A stretch of 26,109 nt of DNA. Source: DIGJ01 sp036658435 (GTDB taxonomy: Bacteria > Bacillota > Clostridia > Lachnospirales > Lachnospiraceae). Shown in pieces: positions 1-7,607 of this stretch. Both the position numbers and the translations under genes were made by a program. The stretch spans positions 1 through 26,109 of the forward strand of contig JAVXEO010000028.1 of assembly GCA_036658435.1 (NCBI GenBank). The letters are read 5' to 3'. Under the pieces are notes generated by a model. It made no database searches. It was not told where the DNA came from and was given only the letters and a program-made list of their open reading frames with translations. Within the stretch, counting starts at the first letter, position 1. Each line of letters starts with the position of its first letter.

Positions 1-2
1 AG

Positions 3-242
3 TTTGTGGATACCGCAAATGAAATCATCAGCCGCCATAAATCAGAGAAGCCCTCAAAGCTTACTACGATCAGAAAGGCGAGAGGATTTACTCAAGGTCA
101 GCTTGCGGAGCACTCAGGCGTGGCTCTTCGTATGGTTCAGCTATACGAGCAAAGACAAAATGATATTAACAAGGCGCAGGCAGGCACGCTGCTCAGCTTG
201 GCAAAAGCGCTGGGCTGCGAAATGCAGGATTTAATGGAGTGA
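3..242 (+). CDS. XRE-family helix-turn-helix protein, probably 5'-truncated by the window edge
   Basis: DNA-binding protein of the Cro/C1 (XRE) type. The visible 78-79 residues hold one HTH domain (about residues 17-75): the KLTTIRKARGFTQGQLAEHSGVA segment with the typical L-R-x-x-R-G-x-[ST]-Q-x-x-L-A core, then MVQLYEQRQND as the recognition-helix region and SLAKALGC at the end. A GTG at position 6 could be the start, but the frame stays open to the first base and no ribosome binding site is visible, so the real gene may begin upstream and this may be the C-terminal HTH of a longer protein. It is followed by decayed genes. The target is unknown. In related accessory loci such small XRE proteins often act as antitoxins or autoregulators; that is inference only. 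Confidence 0.7.
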   Translation, partial: FVDTANEIISRHKSEKPSKLTTIRKARGFTQGQLAEHSGVALRMVQLYEQRQNDINKAQAGTLLSLAKALGCEMQDLME

Positions 243-274
243 AGAGATATTGAACATATAAGAGAGTGAAAAAA

Positions 275-430
275 ATGATTTATATTGCATGCAATACACA
301 CGGCAATTTCAAAAGAGCAGCCGCCAGCACACTGGAATTGTTCCCAAACAATTCTGCCAAGCGGAGTTGCTGCATCTGGTGTTATTCGTCAAATTACCTC
401 CCCCTAATCATCCTTTTTTCTTCAAATTAA
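275..430 (+). pseudogene. Possible remnant of a metallophosphoesterase N-terminus
   Basis: An ATG at 275, 8 bases after a GAGAG ribosome-binding-like stretch, opens a 51-codon frame beginning MIYIACNTHGNFKR. This resembles the first strand and metal-binding loop of calcineurin-like phosphoesterases (MIYITGDTHGNF-type, with the D-x-H pair). Here the metal-binding Asp is replaced by Asn (NTH) and all similarity stops after about 14 residues. A perfect 8-base inverted repeat (335-342 and 347-354) follows. The rest of 300-495 contains no other gene that I can see. I read it as a broken gene start; a short chance match is possible. Confidence 0.35.
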
Positions 431-495
431 AAGAAGGTACAGAATAAATTATTCTGATACATATTACGTCAGATTGTTTTATCCTGTACTTTCTT

Positions 496-1035
496 GTGTT
501 ATTTTTCGTATTTGCCGTGTCCATTTGCATAGCAGACCGCTTATTGACAGGCTTTCCTGCCGGAGGACGACTTCTGGATGCGTGTCAGCATTCGCATGAT
601 TGCACAGATGGTGGCGGACGAGGTAATGCGGTTTCAGGGCAGCATCAAGATTTGCTCTCTTATCTCGCTTTTTACGATTACGTGAGTAGCCATATTGTGA
701 AGGGTGAAAAGAATTATCTGATTTTTGATGAGCTGCAAGCAGTCACCCATTGGGAAAAGGCAATCGAGTCCTTTCGACTGGACTTTGATGTGGATATTTA
801 CATTACAGGCTCAAATGCCTACCTGCTCTCCTCGGAGTTTTCCACCCTGCTGCCGGGCAGATATGTAGAGATCCTTTTACTGCCATTGTCGTTTGCAGAG
901 TTTTTGACCTTTTACAGCTTTGAGCAGAGCGTGACAATGGAGGAATTGAATTTTATGGTAATTCTAAAGCATTGCACCGTCGAAAAGCTCATTTTAGGGC
1001 ATAAAAATAGACAAACCTGTCTTTTACTTGCGTAA
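496..1035 (+). pseudogene. Remnant of an AAA+ ATPase (AAA_14/DUF4143 family), internal fragment
   Basis: Only residues of about 55-135 of this 179-codon frame look like a real protein: LIFDEL is a Walker B strand (Asp78, Glu79), followed by HWEKAIESFR, the sensor-like DIYITGSNAYLLSS, LLPGRYVEI and LPLSFAEFL. This is the standard order in the AAA_14 ATPases that carry a C-terminal DUF4143 domain (normally about 400-450 residues). The N-terminal Walker A part and the whole DUF4143 part are missing. The first 50 residues are unrelated low-complexity translation, and another frame (548-682) reads more protein-like there (PEDDFWMRVSIRMIAQMVA), so two gene pieces seem to be joined near 640-660. The GTG at 496 has no ribosome binding site. 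GC content is clearly above the neighbouring core genes, which suggests an acquired, decaying element. Confidence 0.75.
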
Positions 1036-1050
1036 AAATAGGTTTGTCTA
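1001..1050 (-). terminator. Intrinsic terminator of tRNA-Ser
   Basis: An 11-bp perfect inverted repeat (1008-1018 with 1040-1050, TAGACAAACCT/AGGTTTGTCTA) encloses a second nested stem (TTTTAC 1022-1027 with GTAAAA 1032-1037). On the minus strand it is followed at once by the U-tract CTATTTTTAT. It lies 6 bases beyond the tRNA 3' end, as expected for the tRNA transcript. Confidence 0.75.
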
Positions 1051-1056
1051 CTATAG

Positions 1057-1142
1057 CGGAGCGGGTGGGATTCGAACCCACGGAGCCTTGCAGCTCAACT
1101 GATTTCGAGTCAGTCCCGTTATGACCACTTCGATACCGCTCC
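1057..1142 (-). tRNA. tRNA-Ser (anticodon CGA)
   Basis: An 86-base class II tRNA with acceptor stem GGAGCGG/CCGCTCC (1136-1142 with 1058-1064) and discriminator G at 1057. The anticodon stem ACTGA/TCAGT closes the 7-base loop CTCGAAA, giving anticodon CGA, which reads UCG. It has a long variable arm (GAGC/GGCTC stem) typical of tRNA-Ser and a T-arm GTGGG TTCGAAT CCCAC. CCA is not encoded. The 3' end faces the decayed accessory segment at 1-1035. Confidence 0.95.
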
Positions 1143-1149
1143 TTATATA

Positions 1150-1178
1150 TTCTTACTCAAAGGTTTTTTTGGAAACAA
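1150..1178 (-). promoter_or_regulatory. Probable sigma-A promoter of tRNA-Ser
   Basis: On the minus strand, TTGTTT (1178-1173), a 17-base spacer and TAAGAA (1155-1150) lie immediately before the tRNA 5' end. This allows the tRNA to be transcribed independently of holA. Both boxes are imperfect, so confidence is moderate. Confidence 0.4.
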
Positions 1179-1203
1179 ATCTTTGAATAGAATGCAAAAG
1201 TAA

Positions 1204-2184
1204 TTAAGAGGCTCTACTATAGGTGACAATCAATAATTCAATACCCATGGTATCTGCCAATCTGCCGGTTTTAATGTTTTCTTCTGTCTGTATACAATCT
1301 TCTAATATTTCAACTAACTGGCTTCTTTTGAAGTTCTTAATCTGTGACCTGTATTTATTCACCGCAAAAGGTGGAATCCCTATTTTAGATGCCATCAAAG
1401 AGCTGTTCTCTCCTTCTTTGGATAAATCATGAATTTGCAACAAAATATTAAAATGCCGGCTTAATAAAAATAAAATTGACATAGGTTTCTCACGAAGGGC
1501 AAGTAAATCATAATATAATCTTAATGCTTCTGTCTGCTTATGCGAACCAATGGCATCTATCATCTGAAATATCTTACCAGTAACCTGTGTGGTACAAATA
1601 GCTTCCACATCCTCTATGGTAATTACTTCCCTATCATAGGCATAACCTATTAATTTTTCAATTTCATTGGACAGGTTCTTCATATCCGTACCCGACTTAC
1701 TTAATAAATAAGCTGCAGTTTGTTCTGTGATTTTCTTGTGCTGCTGATTTAACAAAGAAGATAGCCAAAGCTTTAAATTTCTTTCATCCATACCATTCAT
1801 TTCTGAAATATAACCAATTTGCTTCACTGCTTTAAAAAGCTTACTTCTTTTATCCACTTCTGATTCAACAAAAACTGTCACTGTGCTCTCCGGAAATTCC
1901 TTGATTACCTCGGACAATCCATTTTGGTTCTTAAAAAAGCCGCTATTTTTTACCAATATCATACGTCTATCACTAAAAAATGGCAAGGTCTGCGCTATTT
2001 CTATAATTCGCCCTTCCTCAATTCCCTTTCCTTCAAAGTAGGAAAAATTCATCTCATCACTCTCTGAAAGAATGGCATCCTTTAGTTTATCCTGGTATAG
2101 CTTTTTTAAATACTCTTCCGTTCCACACAGTAAATATACAGGTTTATATTGGTTATTCTTAATATCTTCCTTTATAATCTGCAT
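1204..2184 (-). CDS. holA: DNA polymerase III delta subunit
   Basis: HolA loads the beta sliding clamp as part of the clamp-loader complex during DNA replication. The 326-residue length and the N-terminus IKEDIKNNQYKPVYLLCGTEEYL, with the FSDRRMILVKNSGFF and LPFF elements, are typical of the family. The PVYLLCGTE strand replaces the Walker A motif, which is naturally degenerate in delta. The middle (about residues 140-210, SLLNQQHKKITEQTAAYLLSKSGTDM and NEIEKLIGYA) is the AAA+ lid, and the helical C-terminal collar follows. GAGGTG precedes the ATG at 2184 at good distance. It is the last protein gene of the comEA-comEC run (93 bases after comEC), and a tRNA follows. The comEC-holA neighbourhood is common in Firmicutes, which supports both calls. 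Confidence 0.93.
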   Translation of the reverse strand: MQIIKEDIKNNQYKPVYLLCGTEEYLKKLYQDKLKDAILSESDEMNFSYFEGKGIEEGRIIEIAQTLPFFSDRRMILVKNSGFFKNQNGLSEVIKEFPESTVTVFVESEVDKRSKLFKAVKQIGYISEMNGMDERNLKLWLSSLLNQQHKKITEQTAAYLLSKSGTDMKNLSNEIEKLIGYAYDREVITIEDVEAICTTQVTGKIFQMIDAIGSHKQTEALRLYYDLLALREKPMSILFLLSRHFNILLQIHDLSKEGENSSLMASKIGIPPFAVNKYRSQIKNFKRSQLVEILEDCIQTEENIKTGRLADTMGIELLIVTYSRAS

Positions 2185-2277
2185 ATCTGCACCTCAATTC
2201 TTACTTAAGTCCTTTTCTATTCTACAAGGTATTTTAAAAATAATCAAGTCCTAATTTCCTTGTCAGCTCCGAAAGGG

Positions 2278-4458
2278 TTACAATTCCATCTTTGTCTTTA
2301 TCCATGCGTGCTCTCCATCCGTTGCAAACTGGATGGCTCCACTTGTTTTTGTATATAAAATCCGACTTTCTGCCTCTTCCAGCCGTTCTAATGTTTCCTC
2401 AGACGGATGTCCATATCTGTTTCTTTCTCCGCAGGAAATAATAGTGTAAGCCGGATTTACCTGTTGTAAAAAAAATTCACTGGTTGCATATTTGGATCCA
2501 TGGTGTCCGGCCTTTAATATATAATAGGATTTCTTTTTTAGAAAAGGAACAATTTCATTCTCCCGTTTTCCCAAATCACCCATGGATAGCAGGGAAAACT
2601 TTCCGTAAAAAATTTCCAGTATCAAAGAAGATTCATTTCGGTCTTCCTTTTCTATGGTCTCCGGATGAATGCCATAGATTCTTAATTTCCCCTTTTTCAG
2701 ACAACCATTTTGTTTTATAAAGTGAATGGGTATTTTATATCGTCTGCTCTCCTTACATAAGGTATCATAGGCTTGATCTTTTACTACCATTTCTGACAGC
2801 AAAATTTCTTTTATTTTTATTCCTCCCTTTTTGCTCTGTTCCATCAGTTCGTAGATTCCGCTCACATGGTCTTCATCTAGGTGAGAAAAAATAGCATAAT
2901 CCAGTTGGCTGCATCCCTGGGATTTTAAAAATGGCTCTAACGTATATTCCCCAAGTTTTTTTTTGCTTACGCTTCCCCCATCCATTAATATTTTAAGTCC
3001 TTCTTTCGTTTCAATGTAAATTCCATCTCCCTGCCCTACATCAAGAAATGTCACCTGCAGTCCTGGATTTTTAGGAAGTATGGGAATAAAAAATAAAAAT
3101 ACAAGAAGAATCCACACTCTTTTTTTTGAAAAAAAATGTGAAAAAAGCAAGGTAATTCCTAACAATATATAATAACACCAGTAAAAGCTTCTTTGTGGCT
3201 TTCCTGTTACCTGAATTGCAAAGGGAAGTTGTATAAATAATTCACCAACGGCTTCATATACCTTAAGAATAATCCAGATTCCTCCGGCAAACACAGCTGA
3301 AAAAGAAATAGAAAAGCATCCTACAAAAGCGCTTGAAAAGACAAAACCTCCCAGTAGAGAAAGAAGGGGAAGTACCAGAAGACTAATGAATATTCCATAT
3401 AAGGGATATTCATAAAACGCAGATAGCAAAATGGGCAGTGTTACCAGCTGTACGGCTATGCTCACAAGGAAGGATTCCAGTATCTTATTTTTCTTAATAA
3501 CAAAAACAGAACGTAGTTCCGGATAAACCACTGCAATTCCAAGAATTGCTCCAAAAGAAAGTAAGAATCCCGCATTGCGTATTTCCAAAGGATGAAGAGC
3601 AAGAAGTATTGCAGCGCTTAACGCAGTGGCAGATATCATATCATAAGTGCGTCCCATTAAAATTGCAATAAAGCTGAGAAACGTCATAATAACTGCACGG
3701 CTGCTTGAAATTCCGAAACCGGTGAGAAATCCATATATAAAAATACTTAAAATTCCCAGAACCGCAGCCAGTTTCTTTCGTTGGAATAAAATAAGACTTC
3801 CTTTATAAATTCCCATTCCAATCAATGAAATGTGCAGTCCAGAAACTACCAGTAAATGACCCATTCCATTTTTTTGATATAGTCTTTTTACATCCTTGTC
3901 TAAGCCCTGTTTTTCTCCAAAAAACATGGCAAGTACAAGGCCTGCATCTTTCTTTGATAACCAGGTTTCAAATGTTTTCCTTATCTTATCTTTTTTATTT
4001 TGAAAAAAAGCACCTGGAAAGTTCACCCTGCTATCTGTTATTTTGTAAGAAGATGCAAGCATTTGATAGGATATTCCCTTGCTATTATAATAATAATACG
4101 AATTGAATTCACCCGGATTTCTGGGTAATTGAAATTTTGACAGGGTTCCTTTAATCAAAAGGCGATTCCCTGGGCAGATTTTATTTTTCTGATAAAAGCT
4201 GTTTTCTTCCTCTGTTTCAGAAAAATAAACAAGAACTTTATTTAAAGCATAACTTTCCTTTTCTTTTTCCTTGCAAAAGGAAACCTTAGATAGTACAACA
4301 CTGACTCCATTTTCTTTTTGTGTAAGTGATTCTACCCTTCCACTAAGGTTTCCCTCTACTGTAGTTTCAAATGTCCCATCCAAAGGACTTTTCGGTATTG
4401 CTACCAGCAAACTAATTAAAATAAGGAAAGCACCAGCAAAAATCAATGGTCTTTTAAT
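2278..4458 (-). CDS. comEC: DNA uptake channel ComEC/Rec2, probable AUU start
   Basis: Polytopic membrane protein that forms the channel for single-stranded DNA during natural transformation. From the TTG at 4446: N-terminal membrane segment (residues 2-17), DUF4131-like extracellular part (20-145), Competence domain with the hallmark HLLVVSGLHISLIG (197-210) and many membrane helices (to about 457), then a metallo-beta-lactamase-like domain opening with TFLDVGQGDG (466-474) and carrying SHLDEDH (521-527) and AGHHGSKYATS. The four extra N-terminal residues (M)KRP come from starting at ATT 4458-4456, which has a perfect AAGGAGG (4472-4466) exactly 7 bases upstream. The TTG is 19 bases from it, too far, and the ATG at 4465 is out of frame and stops after three codons. 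The product would be 726 residues. Its ribosome binding site overlaps the stop codon of the GerMN gene, so translation is probably coupled. Confidence 0.92.
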   Translation of the reverse strand: MKRPLIFAGAFLILISLLVAIPKSPLDGTFETTVEGNLSGRVESLTQKENGVSVVLSKVSFCKEKEKESYALNKVLVYFSETEEENSFYQKNKICPGNRLLIKGTLSKFQLPRNPGEFNSYYYYNSKGISYQMLASSYKITDSRVNFPGAFFQNKKDKIRKTFETWLSKKDAGLVLAMFFGEKQGLDKDVKRLYQKNGMGHLLVVSGLHISLIGMGIYKGSLILFQRKKLAAVLGILSIFIYGFLTGFGISSSRAVIMTFLSFIAILMGRTYDMISATALSAAILLALHPLEIRNAGFLLSFGAILGIAVVYPELRSVFVIKKNKILESFLVSIAVQLVTLPILLSAFYEYPLYGIFISLLVLPLLSLLGGFVFSSAFVGCFSISFSAVFAGGIWIILKVYEAVGELFIQLPFAIQVTGKPQRSFYWCYYILLGITLLFSHFFSKKRVWILLVFLFFIPILPKNPGLQVTFLDVGQGDGIYIETKEGLKILMDGGSVSKKKLGEYTLEPFLKSQGCSQLDYAIFSHLDEDHVSGIYELMEQSKKGGIKIKEILLSEMVVKDQAYDTLCKESRRYKIPIHFIKQNGCLKKGKLRIYGIHPETIEKEDRNESSLILEIFYGKFSLLSMGDLGKRENEIVPFLKKKSYYILKAGHHGSKYATSEFFLQQVNPAYTIISCGERNRYGHPSEETLERLEEAESRILYTKTSGAIQFATDGEHAWIKTKMEL

Positions 4459-4472
4459 ATAGCATCCTCCTT
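4456..4472 (-). promoter_or_regulatory. Ribosome binding site pointing to an AUU start codon of comEC
   Basis: AAGGAGG at 4472-4466 (minus), 7-base spacer, then ATT at 4458-4456 in frame with comEC. No ATG or GTG exists in frame between the upstream in-frame TAA (about 20 bases before ATT) and the TTG at 4446. This site decides the start call. AUU starts are known in infC and pcnB and give weak, IF3-sensitive initiation. Confidence 0.6.
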
Positions 4473-5433
4473 ATTCACTTTTTATTACAATATCCAAGTT
4501 ACGTTCTATTGGCATATCTAAACGGATTCCATCTCCAAAATTGATTACCTGTTCCCCATTTATAGTAAACTGCACCTTGCTGACTTCAGGAATTTCAATT
4601 AATGAATTGGTAATCGAATAAATAATGACACGATTAGAAATACCTTTTCGTCCTTTCAGAAAGTTTTCATTGAAATCAACATAACAAACACTGTCTTTTA
4701 CTGTAATTTTATTTAACAGGGTTTTATTTGGTATGGTTGGAAGAATTTCTCCCTTTTTTACCCCTTCAATGCTCTCTGGGCCTTTAATCAGCTGGTTGAT
4801 TACCAGTTGTTCTAAAGGAATCGTTCCATCATACTTGATCTTTACTCTGGTATCAACGAGTTTTTTTCCACTCTCGTCTGCAAAATATAACACAACGACT
4901 GCATTTTGTTCATATTTTGTTTCTCCCCCTGTATTATCAATAAAATCCTCTGCCTGCATAAAGCCAATGGGAACATCTTTACTGTCCTTTAGTGGTTGTC
5001 CATCTACAACAAACTCTACATACCTTACACCCTCAATTTGACAAAAAGTCTTTACAATTGCAGCACGGCATAAAACCTCAGAAGCCCCGGTAAGATTGAA
5101 ATATGTGTTATCAAAATAAAGGGTAAGTTGTTCATTCTCAATGTCTTCATTCACCGTCATGGTTACAATATCAGGCAGCGCTTTTTTATAAGTCAAGTCT
5201 TTCGGTTTCTTTTCTTTTAAGGCTTTTGCATACTCCGAAAGCTGTTCTTTTGTAGTGTTTCCCTTTGGTGAATAGGCTTCTCTTACTACCTGGGTTTCTT
5301 TATTGTCCAAATAATAAATATAAGTCTTTGACTCTTGGTTTTCTATATTTTTTTCTTTTTCGTTTTCTTTTTTGCATCCCATTAAACAGATTGCAAGGGA
5401 AAGCAAAATCAATATGTTTATACGTTTCTTCAC
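4471..5433 (-). CDS. Lipoprotein with two GerMN domains (GerM/LpqB-like)
   Basis: Secreted, membrane-anchored lipoprotein of 320 residues. The signal peptide MKKRINILILLSLAICLMGC ends in a lipobox (LMGC) with the lipidated Cys at 20, followed by a charged Lys/Glu/Asn linker. Two GerMN domains follow, at about residues 40-165 and 170-315; both carry the pattern of a strand with TVNEDIENEQLTLYFD or ITVKDSVCYVDFNENF and a VVDGQPL or TINGEQV turn. The start is GTG at 5433 with GAGG 7 bases upstream. It sits 36 bases after the sensor kinase and directly before comEC. In B. subtilis GerM acts in spore formation and germination; in actinobacteria the GerMN lipoprotein LpqB is encoded after MtrA-MtrB and modulates that kinase. 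The gene order here matches the latter, so a role as accessory sensor for the kinase is inferred. Confidence 0.85.
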   Translation of the reverse strand: MKKRINILILLSLAICLMGCKKENEKEKNIENQESKTYIYYLDNKETQVVREAYSPKGNTTKEQLSEYAKALKEKKPKDLTYKKALPDIVTMTVNEDIENEQLTLYFDNTYFNLTGASEVLCRAAIVKTFCQIEGVRYVEFVVDGQPLKDSKDVPIGFMQAEDFIDNTGGETKYEQNAVVVLYFADESGKKLVDTRVKIKYDGTIPLEQLVINQLIKGPESIEGVKKGEILPTIPNKTLLNKITVKDSVCYVDFNENFLKGRKGISNRVIIYSITNSLIEIPEVSKVQFTINGEQVINFGDGIRLDMPIERNLDIVIKSE

Positions 5434-5469
5434 ATTAAATCCTCTCCATTTACTCTTTATTCTACCTTC

Positions 5470-6951
5470 TTATGCAATATAATTTAGTGGAATTCGAACC
5501 GTAAAGGTTGTTCCCTCTTTTTCCTTGCTATAAACCTTGATTGCACCACGGTGCATAAGCACAGCACTTTTTGTAATGGATAGTCCAAGACCAGTACCTC
5601 CCGTTTCACGCGACCTTGCTTTATCCACACGATAAAATCGTTCAAACACCTGGTCTTGTAATTCTTCTGGAATTCCAACACCGGAATCCGCTACGGTAAT
5701 ATAAAAGAATTTATGATCTGCGTTTAGGGATACTCTTACCCAGCCATCATCAAAATTATACTTTATTGCATTTTCAATCAGATTACTAATCGCCAGAGAT
5801 AGTTTTACCTCATCCACATCTGCCATAACCGGTCGAAAGCTTTCATATACCAGCTCAATATTTCTCTTTGCAGCAATTGGACGCAGACGTTTCAAAATCT
5901 GTTCCAGAAGATCATTAATATTAATCTGGGAAATATTCATTTCACCGGCTGTTTTATCCAGTTTTACCAAAGATAACAAGTCATTTATAATTTTGTCTTC
6001 CCGCTCAATTTCTTCTGCAATATCCAGCATAAATTCGCGATAAAGTTCTGCCGGCACCTCGTCCTGCATAAGAAGGGAATCTGAAAGTACTTTCATGGAA
6101 GTGATGGGCGTCTTAAGCTCATGGGACACATTGGATACAAACTCCTGTCTGGATTTTTCCAATGTCTGGAGTCTGGTCAAAAGATGATTAAAAGAATCTG
6201 CTATTCTCTTAACCTCATTATATCCTTGTATGGACACCTTATCGTCTAAGTAACCATCCGTAGCATGGTCAATAGCTCCCGCAATTTTTGCCAGTGGTCT
6301 GGACACAAAGATTGCATAAAGATAGGCCAATATTGCCACAACTATAAATATAGTCATACTCAAAACCGCTGCCTTCTGGTAAATAGCATCATATAATTCG
6401 AAAATATTTTTAATGGAAAAACTCATAATAATAGTTCCTACATTTTCTTTTGTTTTGCTATTAATAATTGGATTTACCAGTTCCACATACTGATTCTCAT
6501 AATCGGTATAGTTATTCGCCGTTCCCCTGGAACAAGAAATCACCTGGGCGGAAATAATGGTTTTTCCTTCCTCCAAGCCATACGTATCTTTCACAATATG
6601 GAGATTCTTATCTACAATAACAATCCTCCCATGATAGCCTTCTGCAACCTGGGTGATTTCCTCCTCCACTTCTGTAATATCCACACCCTCTGTTCCCACG
6701 AAGTATCCTGTCGATATTAGCAAATTGGATATAATTCCACTTCTCTCCTGCAATTCTGCCACCCGGTTTGTAATTGCCTGTGACTGGTACGTGCTTAGTA
6801 AAATCGTAGAAAAAAAATACACCGGAAAAATTCCAACAATGAAGACAACAATAAAGACCTGCAAACGCAGGCTCTTATAAATTTTCCCTTTTTTTCTATT
6901 TTTGAAAATAATAACCAACTCCCCATTTCGTATGTATATATTTCGGTTCAC
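5470..6951 (-). CDS. Membrane sensor histidine kinase (WalK/MtrB-like)
   Basis: Partner kinase of the response regulator encoded just upstream. Domains: transmembrane helix (about 31-54), extracellular sensing region (55-190), second helix (195-217), HAMP (217-268), HisKA with the phospho-accepting His277 in FVSNVSHELKTP, and HATPase_c with N-box NLIENAIKYN (390-399), G1 DSGVGIP and G2 GGTGLGLS (451-458). No catalytic motif is missing. The ATG at 6951 overlaps the regulator by 56 bases and has no ribosome binding site. A TTG at 6918 touches a GGGGAG, and ATT at 6912 lies 6 bases from it, so the true start is probably near residue 12-15 and remains uncertain. The extracellular part is not recognised as a named sensor fold. 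Confidence 0.9.
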   Translation of the reverse strand: MNRNIYIRNGELVIIFKNRKKGKIYKSLRLQVFIVVFIVGIFPVYFFSTILLSTYQSQAITNRVAELQERSGIISNLLISTGYFVGTEGVDITEVEEEITQVAEGYHGRIVIVDKNLHIVKDTYGLEEGKTIISAQVISCSRGTANNYTDYENQYVELVNPIINSKTKENVGTIIMSFSIKNIFELYDAIYQKAAVLSMTIFIVVAILAYLYAIFVSRPLAKIAGAIDHATDGYLDDKVSIQGYNEVKRIADSFNHLLTRLQTLEKSRQEFVSNVSHELKTPITSMKVLSDSLLMQDEVPAELYREFMLDIAEEIEREDKIINDLLSLVKLDKTAGEMNISQININDLLEQILKRLRPIAAKRNIELVYESFRPVMADVDEVKLSLAISNLIENAIKYNFDDGWVRVSLNADHKFFYITVADSGVGIPEELQDQVFERFYRVDKARSRETGGTGLGLSITKSAVLMHRGAIKVYSKEKEGTTFTVRIPLNYIA

Positions 6952-7585
6952 TTGGATTGCTCTCTATTTTTTCACGCAAACGACGGATATGAACGTCCAC
7001 CGTACGCACATCTCCCGGATAGTCATATCCCCATACTAAATTTAACAGATTTTCACGACTGTATACTTTGTTCCCATTAAACATCAAAAGTTCCAGCAAG
7101 TCAAATTCCTTTGCGGTTAAGTTTACTTCTTTATTCTCAATATAAACTCTTCTGCTTTCACAATCCACACGCAGATCCCCAAACTCTACCATTTTAGAAG
7201 GTTCTTCTTTTGTCTGCTTGCTTCCGCTTCTTCTCATGATGGCTTTAATTCGTGCCTTTACTTCCAAAATATTAAAAGGCTTTGTAATATAATCATCTGC
7301 ACCATACTCAAGACCCAGAATCTTATCCATATCGTCACCCTTGGCTGTAAGCATGATAACCGGCATGTCCGAAAATTCTCGAATCTGTTGGCATACCTCA
7401 AATCCGGTAAATTTAGGAAGCATCACGTCTAGCAGTACAACATCATACACCTTCTGCCTTACCATATTCAGTGCCTCTTCTCCATCATAAGCACAATCTA
7501 CTTCCATTCCGTCTTGTTCTAAACTAAAACGGATTCCTTTTACAATTAATTTTTCATCATCCACAACCAGCACTTTTTTTGCCAC
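6896..7585 (-). CDS. OmpR/PhoB-family response regulator (WalR/MtrA-like)
   Basis: Transcription factor activated by phosphorylation. The receiver domain (1-118) has the acidic pair Asp9-Asp10, phospho-acceptor Asp53 (VVLLDVMLP), Thr80 and Lys102 (TKPF). The winged-helix domain (about 130-229) contains LTAKEFDLLELL, VWGYDYPGDVRTVDVHIRRLREKIE and ends in GVGYYF, which is closest in my recollection to WalR/YycF and MtrA rather than PhoP. The start is GTG at 7585 with an AGGAAG upstream. It is 22 bases after comEA and overlaps the 5' end of the kinase frame. Likely targets are envelope genes by analogy with WalR/MtrA; control of the flanking competence genes is possible but not shown. Confidence 0.9.
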   Translation of the reverse strand: MAKKVLVVDDEKLIVKGIRFSLEQDGMEVDCAYDGEEALNMVRQKVYDVVLLDVMLPKFTGFEVCQQIREFSDMPVIMLTAKGDDMDKILGLEYGADDYITKPFNILEVKARIKAIMRRSGSKQTKEEPSKMVEFGDLRVDCESRRVYIENKEVNLTAKEFDLLELLMFNGNKVYSRENLLNLVWGYDYPGDVRTVDVHIRRLREKIESNPSEPKYIHTKWGVGYYFQK

Positions 7586-7607
7586 CTGCTCTTCCTGCCT
7601 TTCTGAT

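Noticed and set aside
1008..1050. Insertion-sequence terminal inverted repeats
   Set aside because: The arms are only 31 bases apart, followed by a U-tract on the tRNA strand, and no transposase is present; a terminator explains them.
4463..4465. ATG as start of comEC
   Set aside because: It touches the ribosome binding site, is out of frame with comEC, and meets a stop after three codons.
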